Of a stretch of 64,000 bases of DNA, positions 34,315-42,800 are shown in pieces. Position 1 is the stretch's first letter. The number at the start of each line of letters is the position of its first letter. The notes beneath the pieces were generated by a model, which saw nothing but the letters and a program-made list of their open reading frames with translations, was not told the origin of the DNA and did not search any database. Location: NCBI GenBank assembly GCA_000403315.2, contig KE159636.1:3128854-3192853 (forward strand), in the 5' to 3' direction. A program made the translations under genes and the position numbers. Origin of the DNA: Lachnospiraceae bacterium A2 (GTDB taxonomy: Bacteria; Bacillota; Clostridia; Lachnospirales; Lachnospiraceae).

Positions 34315-35115
34315 TCAGCCTGCCTTGCTGATAATCTTCTTCGGGCATTTCTCTGCGCAGGTGCCGCATCCAGTACATTTTTCATAATCAATATGGGCAA
34401 TGTTGTCGGTAACGGTAACCGCCCCTTCCGGGCAGTTCTTTTCGCAAAGCTTACATCCAATGCATCCCACGGAGCAAGCCGCCATCACGTCCTTGCCTTT
34501 CGCCTTGGAATTGCACTGTACCTTGTTCTCGGCATCGTAAGGAACCAGCTCAATCAGGTTCTTCGGGCAGGCTGCCACGCATTTCCCACATGCCTTGCAG
34601 GCATTTTTATCCACCATGGCAATGCCATTGACGATATGTACCGCATCAAAGGGACATGCCTTCACGCAGCTCCCATAGCCAAGGCACCCAAAGCTGCAGG
34701 ATTTGGGCCCGCCGCCGGGAATAAATGCCATAGCCGCACAGTCCTCCACGCCAGTATATTCATAGTCCTGCTTTGCTTTCTCGCAGTCCCCGGCGCATTT
34801 CACAAAGGCAACCATTTTCACGCCGCCTTCTGCTGAAACGCCCATAATCTCGCCAATCTGGGCTGCAACTGGGTCGCCGCCCACTGGGCATTGGCCTACT
34901 GGGGCTTCCCCTTTCGCAATGGCTGCCGCAAGGCCGGAACACCCTGCATAGCCGCAGCCGCCGCAGTTATTCCCCGGGAGCACCCCTAGGATTGCCTCTT
35001 CCCTCTCGTCCACTTCTACCTTGAATTTTTCCCCAAAAATCCCAAGGAAAAAGCCAAGGAAAATACCAGTTCCGCCCACTACAAGGGCGGCAATGATAAT
35101 TGCTGTTACATTCAT
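34315..35115 (-). CDS. rnfB: Rnf complex subunit B (ferredoxin-type iron-sulfur protein)
   Basis: The product has 266 residues, with GGAGGGAAAAAA before the ATG. An N-terminal membrane anchor (about 5-27) is followed by the C-G-G-C-G-Y-A-G-C-x-G-L motif of a 4Fe-4S domain, then a set of ferredoxin motifs (C-K-A-C-G-K-C-V-A-A-C-P, C-I-G-C-K-L-C-E-K-N-C-P, C-T-G-C-G-T-C-A-E-K-C-P). RnfB is the entry point for electrons from reduced ferredoxin, which pass on to RnfC and NAD+ with ion export. It is the last gene of the rnfCDGEAB operon, as in Acetobacterium and Clostridium. Confidence 0.96.
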   Translation of the reverse strand: MNVTAIIIAALVVGGTGIFLGFFLGIFGEKFKVEVDEREEAILGVLPGNNCGGCGYAGCSGLAAAIAKGEAPVGQCPVGGDPVAAQIGEIMGVSAEGGVKMVAFVKCAGDCEKAKQDYEYTGVEDCAAMAFIPGGGPKSCSFGCLGYGSCVKACPFDAVHIVNGIAMVDKNACKACGKCVAACPKNLIELVPYDAENKVQCNSKAKGKDVMAACSVGCIGCKLCEKNCPEGAVTVTDNIAHIDYEKCTGCGTCAEKCPKKIISKAG

Positions 35116-35126
35116 TTTTTTCCCTC

Positions 35127-35702
35127 CTAAATCATTCCTGAGAATCCCATAAAGGCAATTGACATTAAGCTGGCTGTAATCAGCACAATTGCTGTCCCCT
35201 GAAACCGTTTGGGAATATCGTTATATTCAATTTTCTCACGGATGCCCGCCATAATCACAATAGCGATAAAGAACCCGACGGAGGTTGCAAGGCCGTTTAC
35301 CACGCCCTGGAGCAAATCATATCCTTTGCTCACATTGTTCAGGGCAACGCCAAGCACTGCACAGTTTGTTGTAATCAGCGGAAGGAACACGCCCAGGGAT
35401 TCATACAACGGGGGCATATTTTTCTTTAGGAACATTTCCACAAACTGCACCAAAGACGCAATGACAAGAATAAATACAATGGTCTGCAGATATTCCACAT
35501 GGCAGGGCTTCAAGATAAATTTGTAAATCAGCCCAGTAACAAAGGAAGCCAGCGTAATAACGAAAATAACTGCACCGCCCATCCCGGCCGCCGTTTCTGT
35601 TTTCTTGGAAACGCCCAAGAACGGGCAGATGCCAAGGAACTGGCTCAACACTACATTATTTACAATGGCAGAGCCGATTGCAATGATTAATAATTCTTTC
35701 AT
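35127..35702 (-). CDS. rnfA: Rnf complex subunit A
   Basis: An integral membrane protein of 191 residues with six predicted helices. The start M-K-E-L-L-I-I-A-I-G-S-A-I-V-N-N-V-V-L-S-Q-F-L-G-I-C-P-F-L-G-V matches RnfA/NqrE, including the Cys in helix 1. A second conserved T-N-C-A-V-L-G-V-A-L occurs in the middle. These cysteines hold an intramembrane 2Fe-2S cluster between RnfA and RnfE. rnfE begins 12 bases upstream and rnfB 11 bases downstream. Confidence 0.96.
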   Translation of the reverse strand: MKELLIIAIGSAIVNNVVLSQFLGICPFLGVSKKTETAAGMGGAVIFVITLASFVTGLIYKFILKPCHVEYLQTIVFILVIASLVQFVEMFLKKNMPPLYESLGVFLPLITTNCAVLGVALNNVSKGYDLLQGVVNGLATSVGFFIAIVIMAGIREKIEYNDIPKRFQGTAIVLITASLMSIAFMGFSGMI

Positions 35703-35714
35703 CTCTCCTGCCTC

Positions 35715-36392
35715 CTATTCTTGTGATTTCTTTGCGGAATCCGGCAATTTCCCAGTGCACATCGCTGACTGGGAACAGCTTGCGCAGTCCCCGGACAGGC
35801 AGCCGGAAGGAGCTGCCAGGGGCTTGCCCTTCTGTTCCATCTTTTCCCGTACAACGTTCATGCCTGCAACCAAAAAAGCCAGCACAAGGAAGGCTCCCGG
35901 CGCCATAATGAATACGGTAATCCCAAGGTTTGCCCCTAAGACCTGTCGGATTAACCCAATGAAGGTCAGGCCCACGGTAAACCCAAGGCCCATGCCCAGC
36001 CCGTCAAAAATAGACGGCGTAATTGGGTTCTTGGAAGCATAGCTTTCTGCCCTTCCCAAGATGATGCAGTTTACCACAATCAAGGGGATATATACGCCCA
36101 GGGACGCGGAAAGCGCCGGGGTATATGCCTGCATGATGAACTGCACAATGGTAACAAGGGATGCTACCACCACAATATAAGCCGGCATACGCACTCCGTT
36201 TGGGATCACTTTACGGAACATGGAAATCAGCAGGTTGGACATTACCAGCACTACCGTGGTGGAAAGGCCCATGCCAATCCCGTTTACTGCAGAAGATGTT
36301 ACCGCCAACGTGGGGCACATGCCCAGCATCAGCACAAAGGTAGGGTTTTCCTTAATAATACCGTTATACAGACGTTCTACATATTTATTCAT
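35715..36392 (-). CDS. rnfE: Rnf complex subunit E
   Basis: The product has 225 residues, six helices, homologous to RnfA/NqrD. Typical features are N-P-T-F-V-L-M-L-G-M-C-P-T-L-A-V-T and V-V-N-C-I-I-L-G-R-A-E-S-Y-A-S-K-N-P, with the paired cysteines for the shared cluster. The C-terminal tail (C-L-S-G-D-C-A-S-C-S-Q-S-A-M-C) is an added cysteine-rich segment beyond the core. It starts two bases after the end of rnfG. The N-terminal start is supported by AGGTAACT just upstream. Confidence 0.95.
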   Translation of the reverse strand: MNKYVERLYNGIIKENPTFVLMLGMCPTLAVTSSAVNGIGMGLSTTVVLVMSNLLISMFRKVIPNGVRMPAYIVVVASLVTIVQFIMQAYTPALSASLGVYIPLIVVNCIILGRAESYASKNPITPSIFDGLGMGLGFTVGLTFIGLIRQVLGANLGITVFIMAPGAFLVLAFLVAGMNVVREKMEQKGKPLAAPSGCLSGDCASCSQSAMCTGKLPDSAKKSQE

Positions 36393-36394
36393 AC

Positions 36395-37006
36395 TTAGTT
36401 ACCTCCCTGCAAAGCGCTTCTGAAATACACAAGGCATGCATTTACGCCATTTGTGACTGCCCTAGAGGAAATGGTGGCGCCGGTGACTGCCTGAATCTCA
36501 TTTTCAGCCGCCGGGGCTGTCTTTACGACGGAATACGTTTCTTCTGCTTTCCCCTCAAACTGGGAATAGAAGGGCTCCTCCTGCACCAGCACCCCAAGTC
36601 CCGGGGTTTCACTGATAGCCGTAATGGAATAGCCGTTTAAGGTCCCGTCATTCTGGATGCCCACAGAAAAGGAAATATCTGCCTGGCTCCCTTCATGGGA
36701 GGTTACATTGATTACGTACCCAAGCACGTTCCCGGAAGCGTCCAGCGCCTTGTTAACTGCCGTAATCTCGTCCTTGGAAAATTCGCTTGCCGCAATAATC
36801 TCCGCCGCTTTTGCCGCATCGAAGGATTCATCTTCCTCAAAGGACGCCGCGTCAGCAAAGACCACTTTATATGCCTCGTCCAAAGCAGCTTTTTCTGCCG
36901 CTGCAATAGGCTCTTTCGTGATATCGTATACGACCCCCAAAAGGAACCCAAGCACTAACGTAAAGGCGGTTAAAATCAACGCATCATGCACTATCTTCTT
37001 ATTCAT
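36395..37006 (-). CDS. rnfG: Rnf complex subunit G (covalent FMN subunit)
   Basis: The product has 203 residues. One N-terminal membrane helix is followed by an extracytoplasmic FMN-binding domain. The E-T-P-G-L-G segment and the V-T-G-A-T-I-S-S motif near residue 180 give the threonine to which FMN is attached by ApbE. An ApbE gene is not in this window. The central A-rich, acidic stretch is usual in clostridial RnfG. It begins two bases from the stop of rnfD, so the operon is tightly packed. Confidence 0.94.
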   Translation of the reverse strand: MNKKIVHDALILTAFTLVLGFLLGVVYDITKEPIAAAEKAALDEAYKVVFADAASFEEDESFDAAKAAEIIAASEFSKDEITAVNKALDASGNVLGYVINVTSHEGSQADISFSVGIQNDGTLNGYSITAISETPGLGVLVQEEPFYSQFEGKAEETYSVVKTAPAAENEIQAVTGATISSRAVTNGVNACLVYFRSALQGGN

Positions 37007-37007
37007 G

Positions 37008-37940
37008 CTATTTTACCTCCTTTTTCTGGCCAAATGCCCTTGGAATGGTAAATTTCTCAATAATCGGAACCAGAAGGTTGCCTAAGATAATTGCAAAGGA
37101 AACGCCTTCTGCATTTGCCCCAAACAGGCGGAACAATCCCGTCAGGATCCCAAGCACAATCCCAAATACCACTTTCCCCATTGGGGTAATGGGGGACGTC
37201 ACATAGTCTGTCGCCATGAAAAATGCCCCAAGCATCAGGCCGCCGCCGCAAAGGTGCGCGGTAAGGTACGCCATGTCAAACCCATGCCCCCCGAACAGGA
37301 GCACAAACACGCCAAAGGAAAGGATATAGCTTGCAGGGATTGTTAAATCAATGACGCCCATCAGGATCAGGAAAATTGCCCCGATTAAAATAGCAATCAC
37401 GCTGGTTTCCCCAATGGTCCCTGCCGTCGTCCCAAGGAGCATTTTCATAGTATCTACGCTCTCGCCGTTCTTTAACAATGCCAGAGGGGTCGCCCCTGTC
37501 ACACCGTCATATGTAAAGCTTGTCATAGTCCCTGCAAAGGAAACCAGCAGGAAGCACCTGCCCCCCAGCGCCGGGTTCATAAAGTTCTGCCCCAGGCCGC
37601 CAAACAGCATTTTTACAATGACAATGGCAAATACGCTGCCCAGCACTGCCTGCCAGACCGGCAGGGTATGGGGAAGGTTCAGCGCCAGCAGAAGCCCTGT
37701 CACCACTGCGCTGAAATCATTCACCGTGCTCTTTTTATGTATCAGCTTCTCAAATGCCCATTCCGAAGCCACGCAGGTTGCAACACACACACAAATCAAT
37801 ACCAAAGCCTTAATCCCAAAATTAAAGATACCAAACACGCTGGCTGGCAGCAGTGCGATCGCCACATAAAGCATAATCTTGGCAGATGTATCTTTCGCAC
37901 GGATGTGGGATGAGGATGATACGTTATACAAATCACTCAC
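37008..37940 (-). CDS. rnfD: Rnf complex subunit D
   Basis: The product has 310 residues with about nine helices, homologous to NqrB. The flavinylation motif V-T-G-A-T-P-L-A-L-L is present, and N-P-A-L-G-G-R-C-F-L-L and A-T-D-Y-V-T-S-P-I-T-P-M-G-K are conserved loops. It carries FMN and takes part in ion translocation. It follows rnfC with 77 bases between and is followed by rnfG within two bases. The start M-S-D-L-Y-N-V-S has AAGAGGTG upstream. Confidence 0.95.
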   Translation of the reverse strand: MSDLYNVSSSSHIRAKDTSAKIMLYVAIALLPASVFGIFNFGIKALVLICVCVATCVASEWAFEKLIHKKSTVNDFSAVVTGLLLALNLPHTLPVWQAVLGSVFAIVIVKMLFGGLGQNFMNPALGGRCFLLVSFAGTMTSFTYDGVTGATPLALLKNGESVDTMKMLLGTTAGTIGETSVIAILIGAIFLILMGVIDLTIPASYILSFGVFVLLFGGHGFDMAYLTAHLCGGGLMLGAFFMATDYVTSPITPMGKVVFGIVLGILTGLFRLFGANAEGVSFAIILGNLLVPIIEKFTIPRAFGQKKEVK

Positions 37941-38017
37941 AATAAGACACCTCTTTCTATTCTTCTATCAGTTCCTATTTATATCCCTTGCCTGTTCTAT
38001 AGGAAGGACGGCTGCAA

Positions 38018-39337
38018 TTACTTCTTCCTCCGCTCTGCAAGAATCTGCTTTTTCATTGTACGGATGGACTGTGCCAGAGGTATTTTGGCTGGGCAGATGT
38101 AGCTGCAGCTCCCACATTCAATACATTCCATGCCGTTCCATTTCTCAAAGCCTGCCATATCCCCATGGCCTGCCATTTTTGCCAGCCTTGTAGGGATAAT
38201 CTGTTCCGGGCAGGCGGACACGCAGCGGCCGCAGTTAATGCATGCCGTCGTTTCACTGGCTGCCACGTCGTCTTTGGCAAGGCAGAGCAGGGAGGAGGAA
38301 GTCTTAGTGGTTGGGATATCCAGGCCAAACATGGAAAAGCCCATCATCGGCCCGCCGGAAATGATTTTCTCAGGCTGCACCTTGAACCCTCCTGCTGCTT
38401 CTAACACTTCCCCATAACTCATGCCAAGGCAGATGTCGAAGTTCCCCGGCTCTGCCACCGCATCCCCTGTCACCGTAAAAATCCGGTTCATGACAGGTTT
38501 TCCAAGCTTTACTGCTTTATAAATGGAAATTAAGGTTTCCACATTGTCTACAATGCACCCTGCGTCTGCCGGGAGCATGGTGGAATTGATTTCCCTGTGG
38601 GTGGTGGCGTAAATTAACTGCCGCTCGCCCCCCTGCGGGTATTTCGTCTGAAGCGGACATACTTCCATCCGGGGTTCATCTTTTGTAAGCTCCTGCATTT
38701 TGGCAATGCAGTCCGGTTTGTTGTCCTCAATGCCAAACAGGCCTTTGGCATGGTCGAACAGCTGCAGGACAATGCGCATCCCCTCAATCAGCTCTTTGGG
38801 ATTTTCCAGCATACGCCGGTAGTCCGCAGTCAGGTAAGGCTCGCACTCTGCACAGTTGGCAATGATGTACTCAATTTTCCCCGGTTCCTTGGGGGATAAT
38901 TTTACATGGGTGGGGAACCCAGCCCCGCCCATCCCTACGACGCCTGCTTCCTTTACCTTCCCGATGATTTCCTCTTTGGAAAGGGCAGTGACGTTTTCGG
39001 CAGGGGTATACTCCACTTCCTTCATTTCCCCGTCATTTTCAATAATGATGGAATTCACCATGTCGCCCACTGCGCCCCTGCGCGGCTGGATTGCCTTCAC
39101 CTTGCCGGATACGGAGGAATAGACCGGTGCAGATACGAAGCCGCCGGCCTCTGCAATTTTCTGCCCCCGCAGCACGGTATCGCCAACTGCTACCACTGGG
39201 CTTGCCGGCGCGCCGATATGCTGTGATACCGGAAATACCAGTTCATTCCCCGGCAGCAGCTCACGGATTGGCTTATCCTTGGAAAATTCTTTTCCATCGT
39301 GCGGATGGACACCGCCCTTAAATGTCATGAAACCCAT
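38018..39337 (-). CDS. rnfC: Rnf complex subunit C (NADH-binding)
   Basis: The product has 439 residues. It has the NAD(H)/FMN-binding core G-V-V-G-M-G-G-A-G-F-P-T-H-V-K and A-E-C-E-P-Y-L-T-A-D, an N-terminal barrel-sandwich domain (P-A-S-P-V-V-A-V-G-D-T-V), and C-terminal motifs C-I-N-C-G-R-C-V-S-A-C-P and C-I-E-C-G-S-C-S-Y-I-C-P for two 4Fe-4S clusters. It reduces NAD+ with electrons from RnfB via the membrane subunits. It is the first gene of the operon, with AAAGTGGGG ahead of the ATG and a 533-bp region upstream shared with the surface protein gene. Confidence 0.96.
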   Translation of the reverse strand: MGFMTFKGGVHPHDGKEFSKDKPIRELLPGNELVFPVSQHIGAPASPVVAVGDTVLRGQKIAEAGGFVSAPVYSSVSGKVKAIQPRRGAVGDMVNSIIIENDGEMKEVEYTPAENVTALSKEEIIGKVKEAGVVGMGGAGFPTHVKLSPKEPGKIEYIIANCAECEPYLTADYRRMLENPKELIEGMRIVLQLFDHAKGLFGIEDNKPDCIAKMQELTKDEPRMEVCPLQTKYPQGGERQLIYATTHREINSTMLPADAGCIVDNVETLISIYKAVKLGKPVMNRIFTVTGDAVAEPGNFDICLGMSYGEVLEAAGGFKVQPEKIISGGPMMGFSMFGLDIPTTKTSSSLLCLAKDDVAASETTACINCGRCVSACPEQIIPTRLAKMAGHGDMAGFEKWNGMECIECGSCSYICPAKIPLAQSIRTMKKQILAERRKK

Positions 39338-39606
39338 TTTTCGTGCCCCACTTTCTTTTCATTATTTTTTTACGCAAATGCATGTTCCCTTAAGTACAGG
39401 CACCTGCCTATCTTAACATATTAGGAAACAATGGTGGTTTATGTGTGTTTTGGAACCATAAACCAACAACTTTGATTATAGCACATTTCAATTCCTATAG
39501 TACATAGTTTTTCGATAATTTTTTACTTTTTCTGATTAAGGGTGTCAAAAAGTCTTACTGCCTTTGGCAGCATAGATATCCTGGCACTATGAATTGCAAA
39601 ATTGGG
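39338..39606. other. Intergenic region upstream of rnfC
   Basis: No gene is seen. The 269 bp are AT-rich and should hold the rnf promoter, read leftward. TATAAT is present on the minus strand at 39480-39475, but no good -35 sits at the right distance, so I do not place a promoter. The palindromic element at 39607-39747 follows. Confidence 0.35.
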
Positions 39607-39747
39607 GTTACTGTTCACTCCTGAGCCGTGCACTGCGCACGGCTACAGGCCAATACAGTAATGGAGCCAGAATCCGGCCTCTTGCCATAAGGCAACTTTA
39701 AATAGGCCGGATTCGTTACTGTGGACACCATGGGTGTGAACAGTAAC
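39607..39747. repeat. Palindromic 141-bp intergenic element
   Basis: GTTACTGTTCAC at 39607-39618 is the exact inverse of GTGAACAGTAAC at 39736-39747. Within lie an AGCCGTGC/GCACGGCT hairpin (39624-39644) and the pair AATCCGGCCT/AGGCCGGATT. No open frame is present. The form is that of a small dispersed repeat or MITE; I see only one copy in this window. Confidence 0.65.
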
Positions 39748-39775
39748 AAATTGGGAAACTCAACCCCAGATTCTA

Positions 39776-39804
39776 TTGCCAAATATTAGAAATTTCGATA
39801 TAAT
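39776..39804 (+). promoter_or_regulatory. Sigma-A promoter of the LRR surface protein gene
   Basis: TTGCCA at 39776-39781 and TATAAT at 39799-39804 have a 17-bp spacer, a near-consensus promoter. The start codon lies 67 bases further on, after AGGAGGAG. Confidence 0.75.
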
Positions 39805-39870
39805 TCCAAGTAACATCCGGGGTATACGACATATCAAACAAACATCATTATTATACTAGGAGGAGTATTT

Positions 39871-42800
39871 ATGAGAAAAAGAGGAAAAACCCTCAGCTTA
39901 CTGCTTGCATTTTCACTTGCACTGGGCTCTTTTGCCCCTGCGCCTTTTGGATTTGCCTCCTTGGGGCAAGTGCAGGCTGCGGAACAGGAAGATCCTGTAA
40001 CACCGCTTTCCGGAACTTGCCGGGAACAGGCAGGTACGTTTGGCTGGGACCTTGTAGAAGATCCGGACAATACTATTTTCCCGGAAGGAGAACCGGATAC
40101 GCAGCCAGTTTCCTATAAGCTGGTTATCACCGGGACAGGGGAATTGGGCGGCGCAGGCAGCATGCCCTGGCAAAGTTCCTGCAGTTCCATCACTTCCGTC
40201 ACAATAAACGAAGGGATTACAGCCATTGGGGATTACAGCCTTGCTGAACTTTGCAACGTAACGTCCATAACCCTGCCGGACAGCGTTGCTTCCATCGGCG
40301 CATACGCCTTTCAAGGGGACCATTCCCTGAAAACCGTTGTATGCGGCAGCGGGCTTATGAAAATTGGGGATCATGCCTTTGAAAGCCTTCCCTCCCTTGC
40401 AGGCGTCACATTAAACGAAGGGCTGGCTGAAATTGGATCCTTCGCGTTCCGAAACTGCGAAAAAATAAGCGGGATTACCCTCCCGGACAGCCTTACCGCC
40501 ATCGGGGAGTCCGCTTTTGAAGGCACATCCCTTACCAGCATCGCTATTTCCCGCAATGTGGCGGAAATCGGCCATGGGGCCTTCCGGAGCAGCGCATTGC
40601 AATCCGTTCAGCTAAACGAGGGGTTAAAAACGATTGGCCCCTGGGCCTTCTCCCACTGCAGCATAAGCGCAGTTACCCTCCCGGACAGCCTTGCTTCCAT
40701 AGGGGAATATGCTTTTTTCGGCACACCCCTTACCAGTGTCACTATTCCCCGCAATGTGGCGGAAATCAGCCATTCCCCATTTCCAGAAACACCCATGGAA
40801 AACATCCAGGTTGACGGGGGGAACCAGCGCTTTTTTACAGACAGCAACATCCTCTATGAAAAAGAGCCAGGCGGTTCCCCGAAACGGGCCATCGCATATG
40901 CCGGCAACAGTACAGCCGATACCGTTAAAATTTTAGAAGGGACAGAACGAATTGATGATTATGCATTTTATGGCGCCCGCAATTTAACTTCCGTTACATT
41001 GCCCAGTTCCCTGGCTACCATTGGCGAAACGGCTTTTTCCAGAAGCGCGCTGCGCGAACTGGATCTGCCGGACAGCCTTGCTACAATTGGCGCATACGCA
41101 TTTTCTAATTGCAACAGTTTAACAGAAGCCGCCATCCCAGACAATGTAGGCACGCTGGGAGCAGGCGCTTTTCTTAGCTGTGCTTCCCTGGCAGCCGTTT
41201 CTATTGGCAAAAAAGTGCCAGTCCTGGATGCCCCTTTCCGCGGCTGCATGAACATAGCTACCGTTACGGTTTCCCCGGAAAACCCTTATTTAGAGTCCCT
41301 GGAAAATGTTGTCTACAGCAAAGACCATACCCAGTTATTCTATTATGCTTCTGCAAAACAGGGCAGTTCCTACCATGTATTAAACCAGGTAAAAAAAGTG
41401 CATACCGGCGCCATTGAAAGCGCAAGTACACTGGAAAAACTCTATTTCCCTGCATCGCTGGAAACAATTGACAGCTATGGGATTTTCAGCAACCAAAACT
41501 TAGCCGCCATTTATTTTGCAGGGAACTGCCCCAAAACGGATAGCACAGGCACCTGCATTTACAGGAACGCAGCAAGCCTTATCCTTTATAAGCTGGCATC
41601 TTCCACTGGATGGGGCGCTTCCGCCTTCGGATCCCCGACCGCAGACTGGAATCCTGCAGATACTACTCAAAATGCCGGCTCACTGGGTGGAATAAGCTGG
41701 GAATACAACGGCAACGAAGGCCGCCTTACCCTTATCGGTTCCGGCCAGCTCCCGGATTTCTCTGAGGAGTCCCCAGCCCCATGGAACCTCTATATGGGCG
41801 ATATCCAGTCCGTAAAAGGGGATGGCATCACCGGGATTGGGAATTATGGGTTCTGCGGCGCATCCAGGCTGATCCAAGTGGAAACAAATTCCGGCCTGGA
41901 ACACGCAGGCGACTACGCGTTTGCCGGCTGCGGGAACCTAAAATCCATAGACATTGCCGCAATCCGCACCATAGGGGCTGCTTGCTTTGAAAATAATACC
42001 AGCCTGCCCAAAAACCTCACGTTGGAAAAAGTGTCTTCCATAGGCGAAGGGGCGTTCCGGGGCTGCACTTCCCTTTCCTCCGCCACCCTGGGTTCCTACC
42101 TAGCGGATTTGGAAAAAGAGGTATTTGCGGGATGCACCCGGCTTTCCTCCTTTCTCATCCCGGACAGTGTTTCCACCATCGGCGAAGGGGCGTTCCGGGG
42201 CTGCGCCAGCCTGCGCTCCGTCAACATCCCAAGCGATACCTATTCCATCGGCGCACAGGCTTTTTCCGGGAATTCCTCTCTGGAAAAAGTATATTTCTAC
42301 GGGGCTGTCCCAGCCAACTGGTCCAAAGACAGCTTTGAAGGATGCCGCAGCAGCCTGAACCTGTGCTACCATGCCAACCAGGCAAGCTGGGCAAAGCTGA
42401 ACGGGGCCTGGAACGGCATCCCGCTTCTGAAGCAGGAACGCTTCTACCAGGGAGGGGAGGACCATTACTCCTTTGCCAACAGCGCAGAATCCTTTGGCTA
42501 CCCGGCAGGCTACCGGTTCCCCAAGCGGAGGTATTGGGATGCCCTGGGGAATGCCTGCCTTGGGACTTACTATTACGTCATCAGCCCCAACTGGGCCGGC
42601 TCCAGCTACGGCATGGCTGCAACCACGCTGGAATTTTATGAAAACCCGGACAAATTCCGCATTTCAAGCTACAGCCCTTCCGCAGGGACGCTCTATGGGG
42701 TTGCCGCGCCCAGGGACAAAGACGCCCCACTGACGCAATTAATTGAGTCCTACCAGATTTCCCAGTACCATCCCCTGATTTCCGGGTGCACAGGCGCATT

